Below, in pieces: positions 41,974-53,200 of a stretch of 64,000 bases of DNA. This stretch comes from Naumovozyma dairenensis CBS 421 (Eukaryota > Ascomycota > Saccharomycetes > Saccharomycetales > Saccharomycetaceae), in the NCBI RefSeq assembly GCF_000227115.2, contig NC_016486.1, positions 372,001 to 436,000 on the forward strand. The letters are read 5' to 3'. Each line of letters starts with the position of its first letter. Position 1 is the stretch's first letter. The notes beneath the pieces are model-generated. The model had not been told where the DNA came from. It saw only the letters and a program-made list of their open reading frames with translations, and made no database searches. Position numbers and translations under genes: made by a program.

Positions 41974-43203
41974 ATGGCTTTCCACCATGTGTCAAATACA
42001 ACAATGGGTATAATATTGTTGTCCATCGTCATAATATTATGGGTTACATCTTCTTTGATAACTTCCACTATCTTGGAAACATATCACTATAATAAACCAT
42101 TCTTAATCACATATTTAAATATCTCATCATTCTCCTTCTACCTGGTACCGAGCTTACTCAAAAGATTCAGATCCAAACCCGCCTCAACATTTCCTTCGGA
42201 TTGTGAAAATAAACTAGAATATGAATCAGAAACTTCATCTTTATTAAACTCTCATGATAAGAGAGATACTGCAATGCCCTTACAAAAAATTATTAAGTTA
42301 AGTGGAACTTTCTGTCTATTATGGTTCATGGCAAATTTTACCACAAATTCATCTTTATCATTTACTTCAATCTCTTCTCAAACCATATTATCATCTACAT
42401 CTTCATTCTTCACTTTATTAATCTCCTCATTCCTTCATATGGAAAAAATTAATAATTTGAAAATATTTGGTATATTAATATCATTCTGCGGTATAATATT
42501 ATTAACAAACTCAGATAATAGCAATAATAATAATAATAACAATACAGCAATTAGTCAAAATTCCATCCTAGAAATAATATTTGGAGATTCATTAGCTCTA
42601 CTGGGTGCCTTATTCTACGGAATTTATAGTACTTTACTAAAATATTCATTACAAAAAAATGAAACAAGACAACAAAGACAACAACAATCGAAACAAATAA
42701 CGGAAAAGACAAATTCTTTTGATATTAAATTATTCTTTGGATTCGTTGGTTTAATAACATTAACATGCTTATGGCCAATATTAATAATATTAAATTATTT
42801 CCAAATTGAAACTTTACAATTACCAAATTCTAACCAATTGATCTTATTAATAATATTGAATTGTTCCATTAATTTCATTAGTGATTTTTGTTGGGCAAAG
42901 TCAATAATTTTAACAAATCCATTAATAGTTACCATGGGATTAAGTTTTACAATCCCATTAGCTATGTTTGTCGATTTCATGTTCATTAATTCATCAAATA
43001 GTAATTCAAATTATTCTTCAATGAATATAAACTATATCATCGGTGCAATTTTGGTAATGGTATCATTCTTATTAATTAATTCCTCCTCCTGCTCCACCTC
43101 CTCGGAAGAAGAAGAACAACAACAACAATTAAATGACACTAACCAAACCATCCAGCAACATGATTATGAAAAGAAAAATCATTATTTTTACAATAGCATT
43201 TAA
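41974..43203 (+). CDS. THI74: DMT-family transporter, Thi74/YML018C type
   Basis: The 409-residue protein is a polytopic membrane protein with about ten hydrophobic spans, of the drug/metabolite transporter family. It resembles the S. cerevisiae pair Thi74 (YDR438W, 370) and YML018C (393), products of the genome duplication. Typical segments are ILWVTSSLIT, FLITYLNISSFSFYLVPSL, LWFMANFTTNSSLSFTSISS, LFYGIYSTLLKYSL and DFCWAKSIILTNPL. It carries low-complexity Asn and Gln insertions in loops and at the C-terminus. The frame is open upstream of the first ATG at 41974. The transported compound is unknown. Which of the two paralogues is orthologous cannot be settled from this window. Confidence 0.85.
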   Translation: MAFHHVSNTTMGIILLSIVIILWVTSSLITSTILETYHYNKPFLITYLNISSFSFYLVPSLLKRFRSKPASTFPSDCENKLEYESETSSLLNSHDKRDTAMPLQKIIKLSGTFCLLWFMANFTTNSSLSFTSISSQTILSSTSSFFTLLISSFLHMEKINNLKIFGILISFCGIILLTNSDNSNNNNNNNTAISQNSILEIIFGDSLALLGALFYGIYSTLLKYSLQKNETRQQRQQQSKQITEKTNSFDIKLFFGFVGLITLTCLWPILIILNYFQIETLQLPNSNQLILLIILNCSINFISDFCWAKSIILTNPLIVTMGLSFTIPLAMFVDFMFINSSNSNSNYSSMNINYIIGAILVMVSFLLINSSSCSTSSEEEEQQQQLNDTNQTIQQHDYEKKNHYFYNSI

Positions 43204-43626
43204 AGAAAAGTGGAAGAAAAAGACATGTACCAAAGCATTTCGTTCATTATAGAATCAACAAAATATAATTCCATTTTCATTTCATACGTATACATATATA
43301 TATATATATATATATATGCATCCTTTTTAATACACATATTCATATTCATTATACTTTTCGATATTATAACTGATATAAACTGATTATTATTATAGAATAT
43401 TATTATTGTTGTTATAGAATATTATTATTATCGAATATTATTTGAAACAGTAGTCTATAGTNNNNNNNNNNNNNNNNNNNNATTATAGACCGAGCATAAT
43501 CTAGCTCCGTTTCATTTCATACATATATACAGGCATCCTTTTTAATACTCATCTTCCTACCTTTCGATACTATAACCGGTATAAACAAATTATTATTAGT
43601 AATATTATTATTAGTAATATTATTAT

Positions 43627-43670
<44 letters not shown>

Positions 43671-43809
43671 ATATCATTATAGAATATTATTATTGTTGTT
43701 ATAGAATATTATTATTATCGAATATTATTTGAAATTGTAGTCTATATTAAAACAAATCAAACCAAAACAAGACAATATATAGACACACAGACATAGGCAG
43801 GAAAGATAT
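43204..43809. repeat. Duplicated AT-rich segment with microsatellites and a 20-N gap
   Basis: Two related copies lie in tandem, about 43284-43461 and 43516-43749. Both contain TTTCATAC-TATA, GCATCCTTTTTAATAC, TTTCGATA-TATAAC-G-TATAAAC and a closing TATAGAATATTATTATTGTTG block ending at GTAGTCTATA. Copy 1 has an (AT)n run (about 43297-43317); copy 2 has an (AGT)n run (43628-43670). A 20-N gap (43462-43481) lies between them. No gene is visible. Confidence 0.8.
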
Positions 43810-45072
43810 TTAAGCGTTCACCATTTGGATAGGGGTTTTTCTTCTTTTAGACTTTTTAACTAGAGATGCTTCGATCAATCTGAAATTTTGATCAAGAGTT
43901 TTATCCTCTTTCAATTTATCTAAGTACTCATCTTTAAGTTCCTCGCTGGTTGTTGGCATGTCACGCATACCCTTATAATCTCTCCCCCTGAATCTAAACC
44001 GTAAAATGGCAGTACCACGATAGTCACCGAATCTCTTACATAATTTACGATAAAATAATCCGCACTTGTTACAGAGCTTGTTGTTTTTGCCGTAGGGGCC
44101 CCTACGCCACTCTGGTGTTTCCTCATCTCGACATTGACCACATTTAGCACTTGGATTTGATTTAGGAGTCTTAGTGGGAGACTTTACTTTAGTAGTGGCA
44201 GTGGTAGTGGCGGCACTGGCATCAGTGGGATTCGGAGTTCCAGAGTCATTTTTCTTGGCGTTTTGTTTCTTGGCGCGTTTCTTGACGGGTTCCTTATATG
44301 CATCATCAGAAACAACATCAACAACAATGTCATCTTCAAAATGAACTTTACGCTTTTTAGAAACCTTACCTTCTTTGTCACCTTCTTGTAATTGTAATTG
44401 TTCTTGTTGTACATGTTGAGAACTTGACCCTTCGATGGGTATTAAAATCTTGTCACTAACAGGAGGAGGGTAAGGAGATGGAGAAATAGAATAAAACTCT
44501 TTATTGCCCTCTGGTGGACAGATCTTGTTTTCCTTGTTTCTTGGCTTTACAAAGTTGTTACCACAAATAGTAGCTAGGGTAAACAGCTTTGAATCACCCT
44601 TGAAAATTTCCATATTCTTCAACCCTTTGAGCGTAGTTGAAGTACATGCAACAGAAGCAGTAGAGGCAGTAGAATCAGAACGCCCTTCAATGGATAATTC
44701 TGGAGGCGTAGCTAGCTTAACATTGCTGACGCTTGTTGAAGTGGTAGAGGTATCATTTTCGTTTGTCGCACGAACAGAACTCTCTTCAAAGGAGATGACT
44801 GTTGGTGTGACTGACTCAACAACAATAACGCTTGTTGAAACGGTGGTGGTTGCAATTTCGTTCTCCATGGAAGGAGAACTCCCTCCAGTGGATGAATCCG
44901 GAGGTGTAATTAGCTCAGCATCATTAGCGTTGTTTGCTAAACTGGTGTTTGTGCTGGTGTTTTGGCTAGTAGCTTCAGTTTCGGCTTCTTCCCTAGCCTT
45001 TTTGTCTTCTTCATCTTCCACAAATTTTGCAGCTTCCAAGATCAAGCGAATTTGTTTATCTGTGTCATACAT
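43810..45072 (-). CDS. GATA-type zinc finger protein
   Basis: The protein of 420 residues from the ATG at 45072 has a single GATA finger near its C-terminus: C311, C314, C334 and C337, with TPEWRRGPYGKNNKLCNKCG and FYRKLCKRFG. The PEWRRGP and FYRKL signature is nearest to the Gat2/Gat3/Gat4 group of S. cerevisiae. The loop between the cysteine pairs has 19 residues, against 17 or 18 in most GATA fingers. The N-terminal 150 residues are Ser/Thr/Val-rich with internally similar segments (TPPDSS, TPPELS). A basic stretch KKRAKKQNAKK near 255-270 may be a nuclear signal. No GATA gene occupies this place in S. cerevisiae, so I give no symbol. Confidence 0.85.
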   Translation of the reverse strand: MYDTDKQIRLILEAAKFVEDEEDKKAREEAETEATSQNTSTNTSLANNANDAELITPPDSSTGGSSPSMENEIATTTVSTSVIVVESVTPTVISFEESSVRATNENDTSTTSTSVSNVKLATPPELSIEGRSDSTASTASVACTSTTLKGLKNMEIFKGDSKLFTLATICGNNFVKPRNKENKICPPEGNKEFYSISPSPYPPPVSDKILIPIEGSSSQHVQQEQLQLQEGDKEGKVSKKRKVHFEDDIVVDVVSDDAYKEPVKKRAKKQNAKKNDSGTPNPTDASAATTTATTKVKSPTKTPKSNPSAKCGQCRDEETPEWRRGPYGKNNKLCNKCGLFYRKLCKRFGDYRGTAILRFRFRGRDYKGMRDMPTTSEELKDEYLDKLKEDKTLDQNFRLIEASLVKKSKRRKTPIQMVNA

Positions 45073-47995
45073 AGCTATGATGTAATGGAAAAGAAGTTCT
45101 AGCGAAAATTTATATTTCAAATTTTGTTATTATTATTATTAATATTATTATTATTCTTATTTTTATTATAATAATAGAATTACCAATTCTAGATAGCGAA
45201 AAAACAGTCTTGTCTTGATTCAATTGAACCACATATTTTAAAAAGATTAAGAGTAAGGAATTGAAAGGAAAATGGAAAGAATAAGCCAAGTTTATATATC
45301 GAATGAAATGGTATGAACGATGCCAAAAAATGGGGAAAAGATTAACCTTGAATGTACTCTCGACATTACATAGCAACCATAGAATTATTTATTTCGAAAG
45401 ACTAGTAGTATACTCCTCGATTTCCATTGGGTTCAAAGTCATCGGGTATTACTGATACCTCAAAACCTCGTAGGAAGCACAAAGTAATCTTTTTATGGCA
45501 AACCGAAAAAAATGCAAAGAATAAAATCAGAATCCTGTAAACTGTCAATGGAACCAAAATGATGTCATTTAAAAATTGGCGGAGTATAATTTCCGGTTTA
45601 TTTAATTATTTTATCTGTATGTTAAGACTATGATTCAAATTGATTTACGTCCAAAACGCAACTCAATGCATTTTAGAAGCCGTATGGCGCTGAAAAAACT
45701 CCGACACAAAATAAGCTCCGACGAGGTATAAGCAAACAGTATACACCGCCCAGACCTTCCAATCAGCCACATATCAATACCCTAATTCCATTATGCAGTG
45801 ATTACATATAACGTTTACGTATTTATGTGTCGACCACGTTTATTTGAACAATGGAATACAATAGAATAAAATAGAAACGTCAATCATGCATTGCGTCTTG
45901 CTTTAAAACCTACGTGTGTTTAGAACAATGGACCCCAAATAATAATGGCCCGGGTCCAGAACATTCTTTTTATCGTACCATAATTAACTCCTTGAACAAG
46001 ACATAACACAAATTAAATAAAAAAGTGCCGTCGAGGTTATTTCTCCAATATTTGTCTGTAATTGATTATTCTTCTTGGTTGGGTGTTTCTTATCTTCATC
46101 GGTCATATATAAACAAAGTAACCATCTTGATGAGGGTAATCTCCGTTAATGTGGTATGATCCTGGGGTTCAATTGGGACTGGAGCCTCTTCATTCGTACT
46201 TGATTTCCGCAGTTTGTCGGCAAGATATTCAGCATCTAAGATGAAGGTGGGATATCTTTCTTGGCTCCAGTCATACTTAAAACGAAAAAGGAAGCTCTAT
46301 CAAATATTACTCTCTTCTATTATTGTTCATACTATACTAAGGCAGGGTTGAAATGGAGTGTCTTCTGTTGTTTCAGTTGAAATTAGCCTATCTTACTTGA
46401 CATGTACACAGTAGGGAAAAACATATACAAAGGGACAAATTTATATATCGAATATGATAGAAGCTAATAGATAATAGATAAATATATTCTTATTTCAATA
46501 AATCGCCAATTTTGAAAAACTGTCATTATTTTTTTTACTAATTACTAAACTTCCCTTGATTTTTTTTCCATTTGGTGAAAATTGAAAGCTCTAGAGCATG
46601 TTTTGTTGAGAGGATGACGTCCTAAAGGCCAATTGAAAATATCGCTATAGATTACCAAAAAAATTTGTACAATCTCTTATCTCTCTGCTCTTTGTCATAT
46701 TTCAAAGCCTCGAATAATTCCTTTAACTTACGTTAATAATCTCCAAAGAAAAAATATCTCTCCGTCATTATGGAAATTCTTTGCGCGAAAAACTGCGTCG
46801 TTTCTTAACGAATACAGAAATTACTTTCTGAAGTCCTTAAAAAGGTGCATCTGTGTAGCACAACAAAGTTACTAAAATACTGAGATATACATATATATAT
46901 ATATCCAATGGAACACATTTTTTTCATTACATAATGAGTTTTACTTTTTATGCTGGAGAATTTTCATTATATTAAAACTAAGTTAACTCTAAGGTTGGGA
47001 CAATGTAACTATGAAATATGCTTTTGAAGAATACAGCAACCGAACATATTTACAACCCATCCTATAGGTCAATTGACTATTTTATTAGGTGAGTCTGAAT
47101 CCACGGGAACCTACCTAACATCCAGAAATTTTTTGTTTCTTTCACTAAAAATTTACCGCTTCATATCTTGCTAAAACTAATAAATAAGTGAAACTACAAC
47201 ATAAAAAGTAAATAATTCCCAAACGGATTTTTTAATAATAGTAGGTGTTCTTTGCCCAACTAAGTAAATATGAAAAGTTAGTAATCTAAATCTTTGTTTA
47301 CAGTCTTTTGGTTCACACAGAGATGTTGTAAGCGTTCTCTCATACACGAATAACATTATACATAATCTATTTTATGTTCACAGGATCACCTCCCAAAAGT
47401 GTTGCAAAATACTCTTGCGTTGGAGTATAAAGATACAACTAATGTTAAACCAATAGGTCTATCTATAGGTTTGGTTTGTTATCAACAAGGGACCCATCGT
47501 ATGGTTGTTCTTACTTACGATGGTTTAAACTTTATGAACTACTACATAACCAATCCAAGGCTAATTTTTCTCAATAGTTTACTATCAATATAGCATTACA
47601 AAACTGCCCCTACTGTTAAATTATCAACTAATAAAACCATCTAAAGACTCTATACAGTCATACATAATCTTGTTCTTGGTGTATCCTAACTCACTTACTC
47701 ATTCATTCACTTACTGTCTTCCGATTATTTTGCCTGATTACACTACATGACACTATGTATGCATTTACGTACGTATTTTTCTTGTTTAAAGCCTGGCGGC
47801 GCCGATGGAAAAATTTCGAAGGAAAAACGCACTTTGAATTTTGACAAGGTGATATGAAAAGTTAACAAGGTTTTTATTTCAGGAATAACAAGCCAATGGT
47901 GAGGAAACAATCATCGAACAGAAGTTGCCAGATACATACATATATAGGCTATATAACCAAAATAAAAACTGGTTTACTTGTTATAATTATCGGGA
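45073..47995. other. 2.9-kb stretch with no convincing gene
   Basis: This is the longest gene-poor part of the YDR-like block. In S. cerevisiae LRS4 (YDR439W) lies before DOT1, but I see no LRS4 remnant. The only protein-like stretch is a 66-codon reverse frame without ATG (46096-46296). AT-rich microsatellites occur next to the GATA gene (45128-45180), an (AT)n run lies near 46890-46905, and ACGTACGTA occurs at about 47768. A structured RNA cannot be excluded by eye. Confidence 0.5.
46096..46296 (-). other. Protein-like open stretch without start codon
   Basis: On the reverse strand 66 sense codons follow a TAG and end in TGA. The composition looks protein-like (FRFKYDWSQERYPTF, then DAEYLADKLRKSS). 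No ATG begins it, so it would be a second exon or a gene relic. I found no donor and branch point pair that clearly serves it, and chance is a real alternative. Confidence 0.3.
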
Positions 47996-50035
47996 ATGCC
48001 TTCTGCATACCAGGGAAGTTCAATGTCAGCTACTTCTGTCAGTTTACAAGAGACAAATGTCGTTGGTTCACCTATAGTGGCGACGCAAGAAGCTAATGAT
48101 AACAATCAGGAGGAAGAGCCATCTTTGATGCATAATAGGGACAGTAAGAAGGAGAAGAATGCACATCTAAATACACATGACAAGAAAGCTAGAAACAATA
48201 AAACTAGACCTGCTGATAGAGAACTTCGAGATTTATTAGATGATGTTACCAAATATCATCCTCAATATGACTACTCCTTACCTCGAACTTTCTTGAGAAG
48301 TTCAACAAAAGATCATAAAGTACGAGGGAAGGAACATGGAGTAGATCAACTTGGAGAGAAGGAAACAGAAGGAAAGAGTCCAATGAACCAAAAAAATTCA
48401 TCTTTACAAAGATTGAAAAAGCAAAGGGCATTGAACAAAGCAAAGAAATTGGATACTACGGGACAAAATATCGTTAAAGAAACGTTCCTGGCAGAAAATA
48501 AAGTAAATAGTACTCACAACAAATTCTCTTCTTCCAAGAGAAAGAAACTAGTGAAAGAGAAAGATCTAGTTTCAGTAAAAACTAAAAAAATAAAGAAAAG
48601 AAAACCGTCACCTACACCAGAAGCAGCTCTTGATTCAAATTCATCAACCCCATCTTTGTCAAAGGAAAATTCAATTATGTCTTTAACGAGACATTCAGAA
48701 TCAATGCCAACGCCGAACGAGGGATTACTTCTCCCTCCAGATTACAACAACAATGACGATGAACACGATAAAAATAACTTATTTAAAGAAGTAGCGACGG
48801 ATAGAAAAGAGCATATAAAAGAGGATTTCTCATCAACGACGTTTGTAGATTGGAGTAAACCTACTTTAAAACTTCAATATCCGATATTTAACATAGAAGA
48901 GCTGTCCCAATCAAACTTTTATTTCGACGAGTTACCAATACAATCAACAACGTTAACAAAGAATGTATATGCTCATGATCCAGAAAACTGTAAGTTGGTA
49001 AAATTACAAAATCCATTATTTGCAAATTATCAAGAGGAATATCATATTGATTTTAACAAAGATTTTGAAAAATATAATCCAATGAGCGAAATTGGTAAAA
49101 TTATTGAATATACAACTTATATATACTTACCAGAACCATTTTCTGATCAAATCAAAATTGATATAATACCAAGGTTGAATGATGCATTTGATAATTCAGA
49201 AATTAAAAACTTTATCAGTGCAATAGAGGATTATAATTCCTCAATAAAACGTATCCCAAGGTACAAAATAATAGAGCATCTAGCTACAATAAAAGAAGTA
49301 CCAATATCTTTCATTCATGATTTTTTGCATATAGTTTATACAAGAGCCATCCATCCAAATGTTAATAAACTGAAAGGTTATAAAGCATTTAGTAATTTTG
49401 TTTATGGCGAATTATTACCAAGTTTTTTATCTGAATTATTTGGAAAATGTGACTTAAACTCAACAAAAACGTTTATGGATTTGGGTTCTGGTGTCGGAAA
49501 TTGTGTCATTCAAGCATCACTAGAATACGGCTGTGAAAAAAGTTTTGGTTGTGAAATTATGCCTCAAGTTTGCCATCTGACTGAATTGCAACAAGTTGAG
49601 TTACAAAGAAGATCTAAATTGTTCGGGTTTACACCTTCAGATATTGAGTTTTCTTTGCGGAAAAGTTTTGTTAATAATACAAGAGTTGATCAATTAATTC
49701 CAAAATGTGACGTATTATTAATCAATAATTTCTTATTTGATAGTGCACTGAATAAAGAAGTCGAAAAGATTATCCAAAATTGTAAACCTGGTTGTAAGAT
49801 TGTAACTTTGAAGAACTTACGAAGTTTTGGTTATACAATCGATTTCTTCAACATAGAAAACATCTTAAATAGATTAAAGGTGGAAAGAATAGACTTGAAA
49901 GAGGATAGTGTCTCTTGGACTCATAATGGAGGGGAATATTTCATAGCCACAGTATTGGAAAATATAGATGAATCTTTGTTTGAACCAGAGGTAAGGAGTA
50001 GAGCCACTAGAAGACCGACAAAATATAGCAGGTAA
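47996..50035 (+). CDS. DOT1: Histone H3-K79 methyltransferase Dot1
   Basis: The 679-residue protein matches Dot1 (YDR440W, 582 residues), which methylates H3 lysine 79 and thereby limits Sir protein spreading. The C-terminal catalytic part has the SAM-binding motif DLGSGVGN at about residues 495-502, with CEIMPQVCHL and the NNFLFDSALN loop following. It ends in EYFIATVLEN. The N-terminal 230 residues are Lys-rich and disordered (KKIKKRKPSPTP), as needed for nucleosome binding in yeast Dot1, and they are longer than in S. cerevisiae. It lies between the gene-poor stretch and SSN2, on which it converges. Confidence 0.96.
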   Translation: MPSAYQGSSMSATSVSLQETNVVGSPIVATQEANDNNQEEEPSLMHNRDSKKEKNAHLNTHDKKARNNKTRPADRELRDLLDDVTKYHPQYDYSLPRTFLRSSTKDHKVRGKEHGVDQLGEKETEGKSPMNQKNSSLQRLKKQRALNKAKKLDTTGQNIVKETFLAENKVNSTHNKFSSSKRKKLVKEKDLVSVKTKKIKKRKPSPTPEAALDSNSSTPSLSKENSIMSLTRHSESMPTPNEGLLLPPDYNNNDDEHDKNNLFKEVATDRKEHIKEDFSSTTFVDWSKPTLKLQYPIFNIEELSQSNFYFDELPIQSTTLTKNVYAHDPENCKLVKLQNPLFANYQEEYHIDFNKDFEKYNPMSEIGKIIEYTTYIYLPEPFSDQIKIDIIPRLNDAFDNSEIKNFISAIEDYNSSIKRIPRYKIIEHLATIKEVPISFIHDFLHIVYTRAIHPNVNKLKGYKAFSNFVYGELLPSFLSELFGKCDLNSTKTFMDLGSGVGNCVIQASLEYGCEKSFGCEIMPQVCHLTELQQVELQRRSKLFGFTPSDIEFSLRKSFVNNTRVDQLIPKCDVLLINNFLFDSALNKEVEKIIQNCKPGCKIVTLKNLRSFGYTIDFFNIENILNRLKVERIDLKEDSVSWTHNGGEYFIATVLENIDESLFEPEVRSRATRRPTKYSR

Positions 50036-50288
50036 AACACATTCCGCCCCAAAAAAATACTTACTGTACATAAACAATGTCATGTATGAATATTCAAATA
50101 ACTATTGTAATAGTAATAAGATCGTAGTAATGCAAAAATGATGAAGCGCTCTATCATGGTCTTAGAAGTGTATATACTATACTATATCATATGTAATCGT
50201 ATAGTCTGGGTAGAGTCAAATTTATATGGTTTATGTGATATATAAGTTACAAAGCATTATTAGGAAACATAGTGTGGAATTTCCTCTA

Positions 50289-53200
50289 TTATGGAATTGG
50301 CGGGTTCTGAACTTCAATTCGGGTATGGATCATACTTTGCATCATCTTTTTAACAGCAAGAACATGCCATGGAATATGGGAGTTTCTCTCTCCATCAGAA
50401 ACACCGAACCACACATTCAATGCTGCGAGATTTCGGAACTCTTCCAAAATACTTTCTAATAATTTTCCACTATCTGCGTGCGGGCAATTCAATAGGTTAA
50501 CTTCGAACTTATCAATGGTTCCCTCACCAGAATTCCTTTTAAATTTCACTAACGCACCACTTTTAATGGCACAACGGTGCTGAGAATTGGATAATGGGAA
50601 AGGATGTTGGAATAAAGCACCATGTATATCTTCATCTATATCACGAATTTCATAATCATCAAACTTATTAAAATTTATTTTCCCACTCAACTTACTGTCC
50701 TTGAATAATGGCTTGAAAGATGGATATAACTTATCTCGGTCATAGAATGTAATCTTAGTATTATCATCAACACATACAACGGCAAGGTGAATGTTTCTTC
50801 CAGAAAATCTTCTCCAATTCATTAGTTCATCATCTGGTAAAACTCCATTCAATCTGGTTAAAATTAGACAAATTTTACCATATTTTCTACTTGCTAAGGA
50901 AAAGGCCATAGACCAAATTTGATTACAAGCTTCATCAAATGTTTTCTTAGAATTACCAACATACCACGACTTAATCATATTTTCATTACCCGTACTGTCC
51001 GTTAAGGCAGCGAATAGCCAGCATTTATCGATACTTCTTGAATAAGCCAAATGTATGTATTCATCATAGTTAATTATGGACGATGGGGGAGCCGTTTGAG
51101 AGCTTTTAAAAGTGACCTTTTCAGGAAGCCTAGGAGCTAATGTAGTAAATCTTGTTGATTTTTGTGGTAGAATATTATAGATACTCATTGCTAATGTACT
51201 GTAATCATCCACAGAGACCAGTGGATTGCAAATAAAATCGATAGGAACGATCTTCAAGAATAATTCCTTGTTAGGAATCTTAGCCTTAACTTCATTTCTA
51301 ATCGTTTGGAAAACTGACACTTTGTGAACTAAATCAGTTGGATGTGACACTTCCAATGGTAAAATGAGCATTAAAGGGACATCTTTTTCGGAGCTTTTAT
51401 TAGTGGAACAATATGACACTATTTGTGCAGCTAGTAAAAGTAGTTTATTCTGCTCAAAATTTTGCAGATAAATCAAACCATGCGAATTCCCATTAGTTAG
51501 TTTCAATAATTCACAGAATCCTAATTCATGTTCAAAATATGTCTGAGATAATATCGATACAAAATTGGTACAATCATCTTTAAATGAATCAGTTAACACA
51601 ATGAATTTGAAATTTTTAATACCCTTAGGAGGCCGGATACCAAGAAATTTAGTGAAAGGTTGCGAATCTGATTTAATCTTGATTAACTCTTGGTGCTTCT
51701 TCACAAAGACAAGCGGTTCTCGCATCGTATACATTTTGTCAATTATTTCATTACCATTAAGCCTTTCAAATTTGGTAAAAATTTTCGGCATAATGTCAGA
51801 TATCAGTCCATCTTTACAATCTTTTAACCCCCTATATATTGACTTTGGTACTCTTAATTTAATTAACTGATCAAAATCGAAGACTATTTGCTCAGAAATT
51901 AAATCCAAAATATCAGTCGATTCTTCAGTGATCTGCAATACGGGATTTGACTGTCTAAATTTATCAGGGAGTGATGATAATGGCATATGTCTAAGAAGAA
52001 ATGGAAGACTATTCGAGGATTCAATGGATACAGGTATTTCTGCTGGTGTTTCTTCTGGCATACCTGTTTTCCCTTCTGGCAAATTAGACGTAAGTGTAGC
52101 AGATCCTGAAAGTGGAGATTGTTCTTGGGTTGTAATTTTTGGTGATATTTTGTTCTTTAAAATGTCATTAACGTCTGATTTCATTATCGAATCCACTGGT
52201 TGAACTGAAGTTTCCACAGTTTTTAATGGCGATTCAGTTGTTGGAATGTCACTTTGCAATATTTTCCAAATCGACCCCTCTTTATTTGCATCAGTTGTTC
52301 CGATTAAATCATTTGATCCCAAGGATGAGGGAAGGTTTTCTCCAACAGCTTGTACATTTGAATACCCTAAATATTGTGGTTCATTGACTGTACCTTCTAC
52401 TGAACGTGTCTCTTGCCCTATATTCATAAATTCAAGATCTTCATCGTCAGAAGCACTTTCTTCATCCTCCGAACTTGAAATATCACCATTAGAAATATCA
52501 AATTGCAACGCCTCATCCTTTTGAAATGGACTAAACGAAAATTTACCACCGTTTTTATATTTATTATCGACATTATTTTCGATTATTGGGTTAAATTGTA
52601 ACGGCGCAAAAACACTCTTACGCCTGTCTCTCGGCGTTTCAATTGGAAGTGGTGCACCTGGATCTGTATATAATGAATCACCTGTTAAAGTCATTTCCTC
52701 GACTGGGATATCCAGATATTTTCTTTTTAAATTTGGTTTTCGGATGGGTGTACTTAATGCATTACTGTCACCATTGAAATAAGTATCACCAGATCGAGAG
52801 TTAATCGTTATGTTTGTACCATCTTCATCATCAGACATCCCAAACATATCCTCTGTAATTTCATCAGGATCATTTTTGTTAACACTTTGAAGTCCTTCGC
52901 CTACAGAATCATTGCTTTCACCAAACAAATCTTCTTCTTCTTCTTCTTCATCTTCTCCGAACAATTCTTTATTCCCAGTCGCATTGGTATCGGACATAGT
53001 ACCGTTGTTATTATTGTTGGCATCATTATTATCGTCAGCATTATCATTAGGGTTAATATTTTCGTTATCATTATCTTTAATGTGCTGAGCATCGTTAACG
53101 TCGTGCATCTCCACATCGTCCTGTGCATCACTACTTCTATTCATTGAATCTTTTTTCATTAATAATTCTTTCACATTTTCCAATTCAGCTTTTGTTGGCG

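Noticed and set aside
47399..47593. 64-codon forward frame in the desert before DOT1
   Set aside because: It does not begin with ATG, matches nothing I recognise, and its length is expected by chance.
52887..53147. 86-codon forward frame opposite SSN2
   Set aside because: It is the reverse of the acidic, Asn-rich linker of Med13; Ile/Val/Phe runs are a by-product.
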